DNA from: Pectobacterium polaris
GTDB taxonomy: Bacteria; Pseudomonadota; Gammaproteobacteria; Enterobacterales; Enterobacteriaceae
Reading direction: 5' to 3'
Assembly: GCF_002307355.1 (NCBI RefSeq)
Contig: NZ_CP017481.1
Coordinates: forward strand, 4,464,001-4,528,000
DNA: 64,000 bases
Position numbers and translations under genes: made by a program
Part shown: positions 39,464-50,209 of the stretch, one piece after another
Layout: each line of letters opens with the position of its first letter
Position numbering within the stretch: position 1 is the first letter of the stretch
Notes under the pieces: generated by a model
Seen by the model: the letters and a program-made list of their open reading frames with translations, nothing else
The model's database searches: none
What the model was told of the DNA's origin: nothing

Positions 39464-40998
39464 TGCCGTTAACGAACAATGAAAAAACCGAGATAAAGCC
39501 GCAAGAGTTCGCAGCTATCGACCTGGGCTCCAATAGTTTTCACATGGTGATCGCACGCGTGGTAAACGGTGCGCTTCAGGTATTGGGACGTTTAAAACAG
39601 CGTGTACATCTGGCCGACGGGCTGGACAGCAAAAACATGCTCAGCGAAGAAGCCATTCAACGTGGCTTGAGCTGTCTGGCGCTGTTTGCTGAACGTCTGC
39701 AAGGCTTCCCGGCCATGAACGTTTCTATCGTCGGCACGCACGCGCTGCGTCAGGCGGCCAACGCGCAGGAGTTTCTGCGCCGCGCGGCGGACATCATTCC
39801 CTATCCGATAGAGATCATTTCCGGCCATGAAGAGGCTCGCCTGATTTTTATGGGCGTGGAGCATACGCAGCCGGAAAAAGGCCGCAAGCTGGTCATTGAT
39901 ATCGGCGGCGGTTCTACAGAGCTGGTTATCGGTGAAGATTTCGAACCGATGCTGGTGGAAAGCCGTCGTATGGGGTGCGTCAGCTTCGCACAGCAGTTTT
40001 TCCCGAATGGTGAAATTAGCGAAGCCAACTTCAAGCGCGCCCGGCTGGCCGCAGCGCAAAAGCTGGAAACGCTGTCCTGGGAATACCGCATATACGGCTG
40101 GAAATTCGCCCTCGGTGCGTCTGGAACGATCAAAGCCACGCACGAAATTCTGGTGGAAATGGGAGAGAAAGACGGCCTGATTACTCCCGAACGGTTGGAA
40201 ATGCTACGCATGCAGATCTTGCAGTTTAAGCACTTCAAAGCGCTGAGTCTGCCGGGTCTGTCCGAAGATCGTCAGTCGGTGCTGGTGCCCGGTCTGGCTA
40301 TTCTGTGTGGTATTTTCGATGCGCTGGCGATCAAAGAGTTACGCCTGTCCGATGGCGCGTTGCGCGAAGGCGTGCTGTACGAAATGGAAGGTCGATTCCG
40401 CCATCAGGATATTCGTATCCGTACCGCGCAGAGCCTGGCGACCCATTACAATATCGACCGCGAGCAGGCGCGACGCGTGCGGGAAACCACGCAGCAACTT
40501 TATGCGCAATGGGCAGAGAAAAATCCTAGTCTGGTGCATCCACAGCTTGAGGCTATTTTGAACTGGGCTTCCATGCTGCATGAGGTTGGATTGGGCATTA
40601 ACCATAGCGGCATGCATCGCCATTCCGCCTACATTCTGCAAAACACCAACCTGCCCGGTTTCAATCAGGAACAGCAGCTTGTGCTGTCCATGATCGTGCG
40701 ATTGCACCGTAAAGCGATCAAGCTGGAAGAGTTGCCACGGTTGAACCTGTTCAAAAAGAAACAGTATTTGCCCATGATGCAGCTCTTGCGCCTTGCCACG
40801 CTGTTGAATAACCAGCGTCAGGCAACGACAACGCCGGAATCGTTACGGCTGCATACCGATGACAACTACTGGACGCTGACCTTCCCCCGTGACTTCTTTA
40901 CCAACAACACGCTGGTACAGCTGGATTTGGAACGGGAACAGGAATATTGGCAGGACGTCACCGGCTGGAAGCTGATGATTGAGGAAGAAAAAGCCTGA
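39463..40998 (+). CDS. ppx: Exopolyphosphatase Ppx
   Basis: A 511-residue exopolyphosphatase of the ASKHA/GppA-Ppx family. [14 protein letters not shown] and [14 protein letters not shown] are the two phosphate-binding loops; the C-terminal HD-like part follows from about residue 310. It is translationally coupled to ppk, so synthesis and breakdown of polyphosphate are encoded together, beside a phosphate importer. Confidence 0.96.
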   Translation: MPLTNNEKTEIKPQEFAAIDLGSNSFHMVIARVVNGALQVLGRLKQRVHLADGLDSKNMLSEEAIQRGLSCLALFAERLQGFPAMNVSIVGTHALRQAANAQEFLRRAADIIPYPIEIISGHEEARLIFMGVEHTQPEKGRKLVIDIGGGSTELVIGEDFEPMLVESRRMGCVSFAQQFFPNGEISEANFKRARLAAAQKLETLSWEYRIYGWKFALGASGTIKATHEILVEMGEKDGLITPERLEMLRMQILQFKHFKALSLPGLSEDRQSVLVPGLAILCGIFDALAIKELRLSDGALREGVLYEMEGRFRHQDIRIRTAQSLATHYNIDREQARRVRETTQQLYAQWAEKNPSLVHPQLEAILNWASMLHEVGLGINHSGMHRHSAYILQNTNLPGFNQEQQLVLSMIVRLHRKAIKLEELPRLNLFKKKQYLPMMQLLRLATLLNNQRQATTTPESLRLHTDDNYWTLTFPRDFFTNNTLVQLDLEREQEYWQDVTGWKLMIEEEKA

Positions 40999-41229
40999 TT
41001 GATGAAAACGTTACGTGGAAAATCGAGCCTACATCGAACAGTAAAGTGGCGCAAAATCGTGCAACCAAGCTGGCTGGTGAAGTCCAGTTAACGTAAAGTT
41101 TACAGGGATGGGGCCGATACCCAAATGATGGCTGGCGAGAATTTTCGCCAACATCATGCAACCTCGGCGGAAAGGCGCGCTTCCTTTCCCTACCGGATAT
41201 CAATCCAACTCAATGTTAAGGAGAGTGAA

Positions 41230-41418
41230 ATGGATGTATCACAGATTGCATCACTCGCGACCGACCTCAGCAACATGCGTACCAGCAATGAGGCCAGCGC
41301 ACTTGTGCTGAAAAAAGCGCTCGATAGCCAAGAAACTGTCGTCTCCGGTATTTTGCAGGCATTACCACCTCTGCCAGCAAATCCAGCGATTGGGCGTAAC
41401 GTCAATACCACGGCGTAA
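41230..41418 (+). CDS. YjfB-like putative motility protein, 62 residues
   Basis: A small protein with the YjfB pattern: an N-terminal helix MDVSQIASLATDLSNMRTS, then LKKALDSQE and a Pro- and Asn-rich tail ending NVNTTA. The family is found near flagellar genes in other bacteria and is annotated as putative motility protein, with no proven function. Here no flagellar gene is near. AAGGAGAG precedes the ATG and a terminator follows, so it is probably an independent unit. Confidence 0.78.
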   Translation: MDVSQIASLATDLSNMRTSNEASALVLKKALDSQETVVSGILQALPPLPANPAIGRNVNTTA

Positions 41419-41433
41419 TCCCTTGCACCACAC

Positions 41434-41469
41434 AACCCGCTTATTCGTTTTTGTTTGAGCGGGTTTTTT
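41434..41469 (+). terminator. Terminator after the yjfB-like gene
   Basis: AACCCGCT pairs with AGCGGGTT, followed by a T run. Confidence 0.8.
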
Positions 41470-41641
41470 GGTGGTTCTCCCTATCCCTTATTCCTCCCTT
41501 CACGCTTCCTTTATCCTTATACCGAACGTGCGCAAACCGGATCGGTCATCATCTTTTTCACTCAGGCAGATTGACCTCGCCTACTGCTTGTGCATAAATA
41601 AACAACAGCGAATGTTCGCTTTCACAGAGGATTAACTGGTA

Positions 41642-41857
41642 ATGTCCACGCTTACCCATAAACGACGATTATCGATACGCCCGCGACGAAGTGGCTCTCG
41701 GATCGCCCGTGCCGTTTTACTCATCAGCTTCATTATTCTTTTAGGCCGCTTTGCTTACTCCACCGTCACCGCGTTTGGTCATCATCAAGACAAACAGCAG
41801 CAGCGTGCTGAACAATTACTGCTTCCTGCCAACGTACTCGTCAATCAGAAAGAGTAG
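41642..41857 (+). CDS. yfgG: YfgG-family small membrane protein
   Basis: A 71-residue protein with a basic N-terminus and one membrane segment (RIARAVLLISFIILLGRFAY, about residues 22-41). The segment and the following HHQDKQQQ closely resemble E. coli YfgG (DUF2633), which is also encoded just after ppx. YfgG is reported to have a role in nickel and cobalt stress; that is not visible here. Confidence 0.82.
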   Translation: MSTLTHKRRLSIRPRRSGSRIARAVLLISFIILLGRFAYSTVTAFGHHQDKQQQRAEQLLLPANVLVNQKE

Positions 41858-41966
41858 CGCTTAACCAACCCGTTTCTTATATTCTATTTTTTCTATCAGG
41901 CTTGTTGCCTTCGTATTCCCGTGCCCGTCATTCACGTCCGTTGCCCATTCAGCTATGCCGTACCAA

Positions 41967-42005
41967 TAAAAAACGGCAGTGCGAATCTTCGCAGCCACCG
42001 TTTTT
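41967..42005. terminator. Bidirectional terminator between yfgG and ohr
   Basis: AAAAAACGG and CCGTTTTT enclose an inner TGCGAA/TTCGCA hairpin. A and T runs on both sides suit the convergent genes. Confidence 0.82.
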
Positions 42006-42072
42006 ATCAATCAGTTGTGTTCATGAATCAATCGTGTTCGTCAATCAACAATGAGCTTGCTTCAAGCCGGAC

Positions 42073-42498
42073 TTAGACGATAGTCAGGGTCACATCGATG
42101 TTGCCGCGCGTTGCATTGGAGTATGGGCAAACGATATGGGCTTTCTGCACTAAATCTTCAGCCACAGCGCGATCCAGGCCCGGCAGGGAAATTTTCAGTT
42201 CAACTTCGATACCAAATCCTGTCGGGATGGCACCGATGCCTACGCTACCGTTTACCGTGGTATCAGCAGGGACAGCGATTTTGTCACGTGCACCAACAAA
42301 CTTCATCGCGCCAAGGAAACAGGCAGAATAGCCCGCAGCGAAAAGTTGCTCTGGGTTCGTCCCTTCAGCGCCTGCACCGCCCAGCTCACGTGGGGTCGTC
42401 AATTTAATATCAACCGCTTTATCGGAAGACACCGCACGACCATCACGACCACCGGTAGCTTGAGCATGAGCAACGTATAATACTTTTTCAATAGACAT
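42073..42498 (-). CDS. ohr: Organic hydroperoxide resistance protein Ohr
   Basis: A 141-residue OsmC/Ohr-family thiol peroxidase that reduces organic hydroperoxides. Both catalytic cysteines are present: C60 in [10 protein letters not shown] and C123 in [12 protein letters not shown]. The conserved arginine is in the N-terminal GGRDGRAVS region. The gene is downstream of ohrR on the same strand with a 187-base gap that should hold its own OhrR-controlled promoter. Confidence 0.94.
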   Translation of the reverse strand: MSIEKVLYVAHAQATGGRDGRAVSSDKAVDIKLTTPRELGGAGAEGTNPEQLFAAGYSACFLGAMKFVGARDKIAVPADTTVNGSVGIGAIPTGFGIEVELKISLPGLDRAVAEDLVQKAHIVCPYSNATRGNIDVTLTIV

Positions 42499-42573
42499 AA
42501 TGTGACTCCAGATAGTGAGGGAATAGCCTAAGGCAGTATAGATGCTGCTCAGGCCTTAATTACATAGTGAAAA

Positions 42574-42593
42574 ATTAAATCGCGAACTACTTA
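42574..42593 (-). promoter_or_regulatory. Candidate OhrR operator before ohr
   Basis: Read on the minus strand, TAAGTAG-N3-GCGATTTAAT. The same 17 bases with the same 3-base spacer recur before ohrR at 43181-43200. No other gene pair in the window shares it. Confidence 0.6.
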
Positions 42594-42685
42594 TTTGCGT
42601 AAAGAAAATAACGTAAAAGTATACTACTTAACAACTATAACGCTGTCTGACAGGCTGCGGATGCGCAAGGCAACCGCCAGTATTT

Positions 42686-43135
42686 TCAAAGATGCCCAAT
42701 CAGATTTTTACGCAGCGTCTCTAAATCTTTTTTGATCGTCTGTAGCTGGTCAAGATGGCATTCCGTCGCGCAAAACACGCTTTCAGGAACCGCTTTCGCC
42801 CGTTGCTGAAGTGCTCGCCCGGCTTCGGTTAAGCCAACCAGCACCTGACGCTCATCTTCTGTTCCCCGGTTACGTACCACTAAGCCTGCGCTTTGTAACC
42901 GCTTGAGTAACGGCGTTAGCGTAGCGGAATCGAGATACAGACGCTCGCCCAGTTCAGACACCGTCAAACCATCACGCTCCCACAACACCAGCATCACCAG
43001 ATATTGGGGATAGGTCAGATTCAGCTCGGACAGCAAACGACGATACAGTTTATTCATCGCCAGATTGGCTGAATACAGTGCGAAGCACAGCTGTCCATCC
43101 AGTTTGTAAGCGTTGTCGTTCATCGTCTCTGCCAT
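42686..43135 (-). CDS. ohrR: MarR-family peroxide-sensing repressor OhrR
   Basis: A 149-residue winged-helix regulator. The sensor cysteine is C17 in GQLCFALYS, as in OhrR, where oxidation releases DNA. The DNA-binding region is [20 protein letters not shown] with the wing at [14 protein letters not shown] second in-frame ATG four codons in is an alternative start. Its neighbour ohr is the usual target. Confidence 0.92.
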   Translation of the reverse strand: MAETMNDNAYKLDGQLCFALYSANLAMNKLYRRLLSELNLTYPQYLVMLVLWERDGLTVSELGERLYLDSATLTPLLKRLQSAGLVVRNRGTEDERQVLVGLTEAGRALQQRAKAVPESVFCATECHLDQLQTIKKDLETLRKNLIGHL

Positions 43136-43180
43136 CGGTATCGGTTACGTTTCTGGAATTGACTATATATCGCCAAAAAC

Positions 43181-43200
43181 TAAGTAGCAAGCGATTTAAT
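43181..43200 (+). promoter_or_regulatory. Candidate OhrR operator before ohrR
   Basis: TAAGTAG-N3-GCGATTTAAT on the plus strand, about 46 bases before the ohrR start, in inverted orientation relative to the gene. It suggests autoregulation. Confidence 0.55.
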
Positions 43201-43353
43201 AATTCGTTAGATAAAATTCCTCATAAAAAACACGTCTGGGCACTATCGCACACCTTTCAGACTGCGATTCGCCAGTAATCCTATTCTTAATCTACTGATT
43301 TTGCGCTACGTTTAATAAAACACGGATAAAAAACAGATCGAGCATAAAACATT

Positions 43354-44831
43354 ATGTCGAGTGTAAAAAAACTTACCGACCTCCGTCGCCGCATCTCCCT
43401 TCTGCTGTTGGAAAACAAAGAACTGGTTGAAGACATTATCAACCAGCAACCGCGCGTTACGGAACGTGATGAGACGACGTTAGGCGATAACGCGGCATTA
43501 AATAACAACATCAGGCTGCGTGAAAAAAGCATCCTGCTCGATCAAACCGCAGAAATCAGCGAGCTCATTATCGGGCTACATGCCGCTGACCTTGCCGACT
43601 TGCTGGAATCTTTACCGCAGGATGAACGGCTAGCGCTCTGGCGACTGATCCCCATAAAGAAGCGCGGCCGCGTGTTGATTGAGGCTTCTGACAGCATTTC
43701 TGACGATCTGATCGGCGATATGCAGGACAAGGAAATCCTGAGAGCAGTTCGGATACTGGATGTTGATGAGCAGGCTCAGCTGTCCCGCCTCGTCCCCCGC
43801 CATCTGCTGGGCAGGATACTGACCTCGCTTGAGCCGAAGCAGCGCGCGCAGCTACGCGCCGCCATCAATTATGATGAAGACTGCCTCGGCCACATGATGG
43901 ATTTCAAACTCATCACCGTGCGCGCCGATGTCACGCTCGCGACCGTACAGCGCTATCTGCGCTACCGTAAAACTATCCCCAATTCCACCGACAAACTGTT
44001 CGTCACCGATCGCAAAAATACGCTGATCGGCGAGCTGTCGCTGGCCAACATTCTGCTCCACTCGCCCCAGGCTCTGGTTAATAACGTCATGGACGATCAG
44101 CCGCTGAGGTTCCAGCCTGAAGATAAAGTCGAAGAGGCCGCGGGTGCCTTTGAGCGTTACGATTTAATTTCCAGCGCCGTGGTTGATAGCAAAGGGAAAC
44201 TCATGGGACGCCTGACGATTGAGGATATCGTCGACGTCGTGAACCGGGAAAGCGACAGCAATCTGCGGCGTTCGGGGGCTTAACGCCTTCTGAAGACGTC
44301 TACGCGCCCGTGTATAAATCGTTTCGCAATCGCTGGGCATGGCTGGCCATCAATCTTTGTACCGCGCTCATTGCCTCGCGGGTTATCGGTCTGTTCGAGC
44401 ACACGTTATCTCACTTGGTGGCGCTGGCGACGCTCATGCCGATTGTCGCTGGAATTGGCGGGAATACCGGTAATCAGACGATCACCATGATCGTGCGTGC
44501 ACTGGCCTTGCATCAGCTTGAACACGGCAAAAAGTCGTACCTGCTGCTCAAAGAATTAGGCGTTGCGCTGGTCAACGGCGTGATATGGGGTACGATTATG
44601 GGCGTGGTGACTTTCCTGCTCTATGGTAACGCCGCCATGGGTGGCGTGATGATGCTGGCGATTCTGCTGAACCTGCTGCTCGCCGCACTGATGGGCGTCG
44701 CTATCCCGTTAGTCATGATGAAACTCGGCCGCGATCCAGCCATCGGCTCCAGCGTAATGATTACGGCCATTACCGATACCGGCGGCTTCTTTATCTTCCT
44801 CGGGTTGGCAACGCTGTTCCTGCTGCCTTGA
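43354..44831 (+). pseudogene. mgtE: Magnesium transporter MgtE, frameshifted at a G5 run
   Basis: Two open frames together make one MgtE of about 492 residues. The first (43354-44283) holds the N-domain and both CBS domains, ending DIVDVVNRESDSNLRRSG. The second begins with EDVYAPVYKSFRNRWAW and carries the membrane domain with GIGGNTGNQTITMIVRAL, the Mg2+ pore signature. The frame is lost at the G5 run 44274-44278; a sixth G would restore GGLTPSEDVYAPVYKS. As written, translation stops at 44283 and no transporter is made. It may be a true mutation, slippage, or a sequencing miscount. Confidence 0.85.
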
Positions 44832-44872
44832 TAACGTAAGTGCCACGTTACCAAGGCATTGATATATCCGTA

Positions 44873-45685
44873 TTACGACTGCGCGGCCTTACCATAATGC
44901 CGATCTCCCCACTGAAGCAGGGTATTGGTCAGCGCAATGAGGCATTTTTGTAAATCTGCACTTTTTTCCGTTGAGTAGGTAAAGTCATCCTCATTCATGT
45001 AGTTGCATTGGGCAATTTCAAGTTGAACCGCGTGAACATCCCGTTGCGGGTTGCCGTAATGACGGGTGATATAGCCCCCTTTAAAACGCCCATTTAACAC
45101 CCTCGTATACTGTGGGAATTGTTCGCTGCTTGCCAGGAGCGCTGCACTTAGCGCTGGGGCACAGCTTGCACCGTCAGCAGTACCAAAATTAAGATCTGGC
45201 AGGCGTCCTTCGAATAATCGGGGCACTACTGATTTTATCGAATGCGCATCCCACAACAGTGCATAGCCAAAGGTTTCATGTAATCGCGCGAGTTCTTGTG
45301 CCAGTGCCTGATGATAAGGCTGCCATAGATGTTGTAAAATATCCGCCTTCATCTTTTCATCCGGCGCTTTCCCTGCCTCAAACAACGGTTCACCGTCAAA
45401 AAAAATGCCAGAAAATAGGCCAGTAGTAGCCGTACTGTACAAAGGCTTATCATCCGCAGAGCGATTTAAATCCACCACATAGCGGGAATAGTTTGCACAA
45501 AGTACGCTCGCGCCCATGTCAATAATCGGCTGATAGAGCGCCGGAATATGCCAGTCAGTATCCTCAAGCTGTTTTGCACGGGTCGTCAAACCGTTGGCGA
45601 TTTCCGGCGTCAAAAGCGTGCCGGGATGCGGCATACTGATTAGCAGCGGTAAGCTGCCTTGATGTAATTCGAATCCGTTAGTCAT
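44873..45685 (-). CDS. hutG: N-formylglutamate deformylase HutG
   Basis: A 270-residue enzyme that hydrolyses N-formyl-L-glutamate to glutamate and formate, the last step of the HutF route. The family blocks [26 protein letters not shown] and LWDAHSIKS are present. The start overlaps hutI by 8 bases, so it is coupled. It is last in the operon hutU-hutI-hutG. Confidence 0.9.
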   Translation of the reverse strand: MTNGFELHQGSLPLLISMPHPGTLLTPEIANGLTTRAKQLEDTDWHIPALYQPIIDMGASVLCANYSRYVVDLNRSADDKPLYSTATTGLFSGIFFDGEPLFEAGKAPDEKMKADILQHLWQPYHQALAQELARLHETFGYALLWDAHSIKSVVPRLFEGRLPDLNFGTADGASCAPALSAALLASSEQFPQYTRVLNGRFKGGYITRHYGNPQRDVHAVQLEIAQCNYMNEDDFTYSTEKSADLQKCLIALTNTLLQWGDRHYGKAAQS

Positions 45686-46886
45686 GCCAGACCTCTTGAC
45701 CTTGATAAATAACCTGTTTGGATAGCGAACCGCCTAACCAGTAGCACAGCTCTGCCGGATGATTCACCTGCCACACGACAAAATTTGCCTCTTTACCTGC
45801 CTGCAATGAACCACAGTGATCGCTGACCCCCAATGCCTGAGCAGCATGATATGTCACCCCGGCCAGCGCCTCTTCTGGGGTAAGCCCAAATAGCGTGCAA
45901 GCCATATTCATCATCAGGCGCAAGGATAAAACTGGCGACGTGCCAGGATTGAGATCGCTGGAAATAGCCATCGGCACGTGATACTGACGCAGCAATTCCA
46001 CCGGAGGCCGTTTGCTTTCACGTAAAAAGTAAAACGCGCCCGGCAGCAGCACGGCTGTCGTACCGTGCTGTGCCATCAACGCAATATCACTTTCGCAGAG
46101 GTATTCCAGATGATCGGCGGAAAGCGCGTTATATCGGGCTGCCAGCCCTGCACCATGCAGCAGCGAAAGCTGCTCGGCATGCAGTTTTACCGGGAGCCCA
46201 AGCTGTTGCGCAGTAAGAAAAACACGCTCCACCTGCGCAACAGAAAACGCCAGATGCTCACAAAATGCATCCACCGCATCCATCAATCCCTCTGCATGCC
46301 ATTGGGGAAGCCAACGTTCACAAATCTCATCGATATAGTCATCGGCGCGGCCTTGATATTCCACCGGTAGCGCGTGGGCGGCCAGGCAGGTGCTATAAAT
46401 CGTCAGCGGCATGAGATGGCTCAATTGACGGATCACACGCAGCATTTTACGCTCATCGTCAAAACTGAGGCCGTAGCCTGACTTAATCTCAAGGGTTGTG
46501 ACGCCATCTTTGCGTAGCGCATCAATGCGCTGTCGGGCGCTGTCCAGTAATTGCTGCTCATTGGCTTCACGGGTGGCATTGACCGTGCTGATAATTCCCC
46601 CTCCTGCCGCCGCGATATCGGCGTAGGTCGCACCATTGAGCCGCATTTCAAATTCCTGGCTGCGATCGCCGCCAAATACGCTATGCGTGTGGCAATCAAT
46701 CAGGCCCGGTGTCACCAGACGACCCTGTAAATCCCACACCTGATCAATAGCAATATCGGGCTGTTTTGCCGCCTCTCCGACCCAGAGCAACGTAGGCCCA
46801 TCGGTGATTAATGCCGCATCGTTAATCAGGTTGTATTTGCCATCCGCCATGGTGGCAATCTGGCAATGCTGCCATAAAGTACGCAT
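45678..46886 (-). CDS. hutI: Imidazolonepropionase HutI
   Basis: A 402-residue amidohydrolase that opens imidazolone-5-propionate to N-formimino-L-glutamate. Metal ligands are in [12 protein letters not shown], a histidine in KLHAEQ, and an aspartate in [10 protein letters not shown]. The ATG at 46886 (MRTLWQHC) has GAGAG upstream; the frame further upstream has no family similarity. It follows hutU by 52 bases. Confidence 0.94.
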   Translation of the reverse strand: MRTLWQHCQIATMADGKYNLINDAALITDGPTLLWVGEAAKQPDIAIDQVWDLQGRLVTPGLIDCHTHSVFGGDRSQEFEMRLNGATYADIAAAGGGIISTVNATREANEQQLLDSARQRIDALRKDGVTTLEIKSGYGLSFDDERKMLRVIRQLSHLMPLTIYSTCLAAHALPVEYQGRADDYIDEICERWLPQWHAEGLMDAVDAFCEHLAFSVAQVERVFLTAQQLGLPVKLHAEQLSLLHGAGLAARYNALSADHLEYLCESDIALMAQHGTTAVLLPGAFYFLRESKRPPVELLRQYHVPMAISSDLNPGTSPVLSLRLMMNMACTLFGLTPEEALAGVTYHAAQALGVSDHCGSLQAGKEANFVVWQVNHPAELCYWLGGSLSKQVIYQGQEVWHD

Positions 46887-46938
46887 ACGCACTCTCTCGG
46901 TGAAGGTACGGTGCGAAGGTGGTCGCACCCTGCCAGGC

Positions 46939-48615
46939 TTATTTCGTCAGCATCGGTAAATTTAGGCCATGCTCTTTCGCGCAGTCGATAGCAATCTCAT
47001 AACCCGCATCGGCATGACGCATCACGCCCGTCGCCGGATCGTTGCTCAATACCCGTGCAATGCGCTCTGCGGCCTCATCGCTGCCATCACACACGACAAC
47101 CATGCCGGAATGTTGTGAAAATCCCATCCCAACACCGCCACCGTGATGCAGAGAAACCCAAGTTGCGCCGCTTGCCGTATTGAGTAATGCATTCAGCAAC
47201 GGCCAGTCAGAAACCGCATCAGAACCATCTTTCATCGCTTCGGTTTCCCGATTAGGGCTAGCGACAGAGCCGGAATCAAGATGGTCGCGGCCAATAACAA
47301 TCGGTGCGGAGACGTCGCCACGTCTGACCATTTCATTAAATGCCAGCCCCAAACGAGCGCGCTGCCCCAAGCCAACCCAGCAGATGCGCGCAGGTAGCCC
47401 CTGAAAACTGATACGTTCCTTCGCCATATCTAACCAGTGGTGCAGATGAAGATCGTCAGGGATTAGCGCTTTCACTTTTTCATCAGTGCGATAGATATCT
47501 TGCGGATCGCCGGAGAGCGCAGCCCAACGGAACGGGCCGATACCACGACAAAATAAAGGACGAATATAGGCAGGGACAAAACCAGGGAAATCGAAGGCGT
47601 TGCTGACACCCATCTCTTTCGCCATCTGGCGGATATTATTGCCGTAATCGAAGGTGGGGATACCCTGCTGTTGGAAGGCAAGCATGGCTTTAACATGTTC
47701 AGCCATTGAGGCTTTTGCCGCCTGCATCACCGCAGCAGGTTCGATCAGCGCGCGTTCACGGTACGTTTCCCAATCCCAACCGATGGGAAGATAGCCATTC
47801 AACGGGTCGTGGGCGCTGGTTTGATCGGTCACAATATCAGGCCGAACACCGCGCTTAACCAGTTCAGGCAAAATTTCTGCTGCATTGCCGTGCAATGCAA
47901 TCGAGACCGCTTTCCCTGCACGCGTATGCCGCTGGATGCGATCCAGTGCGTCATCCAGATCCTGCGCTTGCTCGTCCACGTATCCGGTACGCAGACGAAA
48001 ATCGATACGCGATTGCTGACACTCAATATTCAGGGAGCAAGCACCCGCCAGCGTAGCCGCCAATGGCTGCGCGCCCCCCATTCCACCAAGACCCGCTGTT
48101 AGCACCCATCGCCCCTTCAGCGTGCCATCATAGTGCTGGCGTCCCGCTTCCACGAAGGTTTCATAGGTTCCCTGAACAATGCCCTGACTGCCGATGTAAA
48201 TCCACGATCCCGCCGTCATTTGCCCGTACATCGCCAAGCCTTTGGCGTCTAATTCGTTAAAGTGTTCCCAGTTCGCCCAGTGGGGTACCAAATTGGAGTT
48301 AGCAATCAACACTCTGGGCGCATTCGTATGCGTTTTAAATACGCCTACCGGTTTTCCTGACTGCACGAGCAGAGTTTCATCGTCGTTGAGCTGCTTCAAC
48401 GCCTCGACCATTTTATCGAAGCATTCCCAATTTCTTGCTGCTCGTCCGATTCCCCCATATACCACCAACTCTTTTGGGTTTTCTGCGACGTCAGGATCGA
48501 GATTATTCATCAACATGCGCAGCGGTGCTTCGGTAAGCCAGCTTTTGGCATTCAGTGTTGTGCCGCGTGGCGCTCTGATTTCAACATCACGATAACGGGA
48601 AAATTCACTACTCAT
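46939..48615 (-). CDS. hutU: Urocanate hydratase HutU
   Basis: A 558-residue urocanase that uses NAD+ as an electrophile to convert urocanate to imidazolonepropionate. The sequence is of the canonical type: [15 protein letters not shown] near the N-terminus, [20 protein letters not shown], and the catalytic-cysteine-bearing [17 protein letters not shown]. The start [10 protein letters not shown] has GAAGG before it. Because this enzyme looks like ordinary urocanase, the product delivered by the adjacent lyase is more likely urocanate than thiourocanate. Confidence 0.95.
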   Translation of the reverse strand: MSSEFSRYRDVEIRAPRGTTLNAKSWLTEAPLRMLMNNLDPDVAENPKELVVYGGIGRAARNWECFDKMVEALKQLNDDETLLVQSGKPVGVFKTHTNAPRVLIANSNLVPHWANWEHFNELDAKGLAMYGQMTAGSWIYIGSQGIVQGTYETFVEAGRQHYDGTLKGRWVLTAGLGGMGGAQPLAATLAGACSLNIECQQSRIDFRLRTGYVDEQAQDLDDALDRIQRHTRAGKAVSIALHGNAAEILPELVKRGVRPDIVTDQTSAHDPLNGYLPIGWDWETYRERALIEPAAVMQAAKASMAEHVKAMLAFQQQGIPTFDYGNNIRQMAKEMGVSNAFDFPGFVPAYIRPLFCRGIGPFRWAALSGDPQDIYRTDEKVKALIPDDLHLHHWLDMAKERISFQGLPARICWVGLGQRARLGLAFNEMVRRGDVSAPIVIGRDHLDSGSVASPNRETEAMKDGSDAVSDWPLLNALLNTASGATWVSLHHGGGVGMGFSQHSGMVVVCDGSDEAAERIARVLSNDPATGVMRHADAGYEIAIDCAKEHGLNLPMLTK

Positions 48616-48688
48616 GCGGTTTACCTTCTTTCTTTGATAGCTGTGGATAGACCCACTGATAGCATGCGATGTTCTCTCCCATCGCAAT

Positions 48689-48698
48689 TGTATATACA
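48689..48698. promoter_or_regulatory. Candidate HutC operator, hutU side
   Basis: The perfect palindrome TGTATATACA, extended as ATTGTATATACATG, 74 bases before the hutU start. It matches the palindromes at the hutC/hutF promoters and the TGTATATACA core known for HutC sites. Confidence 0.75.
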
Positions 48699-49032
48699 TG
48701 ATAAGCACATACAATGCCACATTGATCTATTTATTTATTTATCCTTATAAAACAAAAAATTAAAAACAAATCGCATGCGTAAAATGAAATGAAAATCGAC
48801 TATAACTTGATGTTTCGCCCAAAATAAGTGCAATAAAATGTCAAAACGAACCATTTTAGTGCAAAAAGGCTCAGATTTAGTCGACTAAAACCATGACAAT
48901 ACGTCGTTCATCCTTGTGTAGTAACACAAATATTTCCTGAAACACATTTAACAAACACAGTAAATAACTGTTTTAATTTACTTTATTTTTTATTGTCTGT
49001 TTTAAACCGTGTTGTGGCATATGCCTTGCTAG

Positions 49033-49044
49033 TTGTACATACAA
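49033..49044. promoter_or_regulatory. Candidate HutC operator, transporter side
   Basis: TTGTACATACAA, a palindrome apart from its two central bases, 68 bases before the ATPase gene. It is a weaker variant of the two other hut palindromes. Confidence 0.55.
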
Positions 49045-49111
49045 GAGTGTGCATGCGTTTTATAACGACCGTTTCATCGGTAAAGCAAAAAAATGACCAT
49101 GGGGCATAGCG

Positions 49112-50209
49112 ATGATTACTTTCAATAACGTGACCAAGCATTATGACGATGGCTCGGTAGTGGTGGATGGTCTGAATTTGTCCGCGCCAAGCGGAAAAAT
49201 TACTGTATTAGTGGGGCCGTCTGGATGCGGAAAAACAACATCACTACGAATGATCAACCGACTGGTTGAACCGTCGTCTGGCACGATCCTGCTCAATGGT
49301 GAATCGACCACACACATGGATGTCGTACAACTGCGGAGACGCATTGGCTACGTTATCCAGAACGCAGGGTTATTCCCGCATAAAAACATCATCGATAACA
49401 TCGCCACGACCGCCATTCTTAATGGTGCCACAAAGAGTAAAGCCAGAAACCGGGCTGCGGAACTTCTGGAAGTGGTGGGGCTCGCCCCGCAGCTTGCCAA
49501 AAGATATCCGTGGCAACTCTCTGGCGGACAGCAGCAGCGCGTCGGCGTAGCGAGAGCCCTCGCCGCCGATCCAGAATTTATGCTGATGGATGAACCCTTC
49601 AGCGCGGTTGACCCCGTGGTACGAGAACAACTTCAGGAAGAGTTTCTCCGTATTCAAAAAGAAGTGAGCAAGACCATCATTATGGTCACTCATGATATCG
49701 ACGAAGCAATGAAATTGGGCGATTTGGTCGCCGTTCTGAAACCGGGAGGCAAGTTAGTCCAGCAGGCCGCACCAGGGATATTACTGAATGCGCCGCACAA
49801 TGCATTCGTCGCCGATTTTATTGGCCGTGACCGCGGCTATCGCAAACTGAGTTTTCACACCTCTGGATCGCTTGCCGCCCTCCAGCTCGAACCGACCATC
49901 GAAATGGGCGCATCAATGGCGCAAGCGCGGCGTATTGCCACGCAACGTTGGCTGCTAGTGACGCAGCAAGGTAAGGCTTATGGTTGGTTCGACACGCAAC
50001 AGCACATTGATGTCATCGCCCCAGACAATATCAACCTCGCGGCGACGTTTTACCCACAAAACGGAACACTACGCCAACTACTGGACTCCGCACTGAGTTC
50101 TCCCTGTCATCGAGCCGTTGTTATCGACGCACAGCACATACCAATGGGCGTCATGACGCTCGATAGTGTGCTGGATGCCTGCAAGTCAATGGCGCAGGAG
50201 GCGATATGA
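49112..50209 (+). CDS. OpuC-type ABC transporter ATPase, hut-linked
   Basis: A 365-residue ATPase of the glycine-betaine/choline (OpuCA/ProV) class. Walker A is VGPSGCGKTT, the signature LSGGQQQRVGVARAL and Walker B FMLMDEPFSAVDP. After about residue 260 a diverged CBS-like part follows, as in OpuCA. It is the first of four transporter genes that lead into the lyase gene, and HutC-type control is expected. The substrate class (quaternary ammonium compounds) is known for the family; a histidine betaine is my inference from context. Confidence 0.88.
   Translation: MITFNNVTKHYDDGSVVVDGLNLSAPSGKITVLVGPSGCGKTTSLRMINRLVEPSSGTILLNGESTTHMDVVQLRRRIGYVIQNAGLFPHKNIIDNIATTAILNGATKSKARNRAAELLEVVGLAPQLAKRYPWQLSGGQQQRVGVARALAADPEFMLMDEPFSAVDPVVREQLQEEFLRIQKEVSKTIIMVTHDIDEAMKLGDLVAVLKPGGKLVQQAAPGILLNAPHNAFVADFIGRDRGYRKLSFHTSGSLAALQLEPTIEMGASMAQARRIATQRWLLVTQQGKAYGWFDTQQHIDVIAPDNINLAATFYPQNGTLRQLLDSALSSPCHRAVVIDAQHIPMGVMTLDSVLDACKSMAQEAI

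Larger units (their letters stand above)
48616..49111. other. Divergent hut promoter region
   Basis: About 500 AT-rich bases between hutU and the transporter operon. It holds two HutC-type palindromes (48689 and 49033), one near each gene set. No gene is supported. Confidence 0.6.

Noticed and set aside
46939..48615. Thiourocanate hydratase instead of urocanase
   Set aside because: The sequence follows canonical HutU throughout, so ordinary urocanase is the better call; this also weakens ergothioneine as substrate relative to hercynine.
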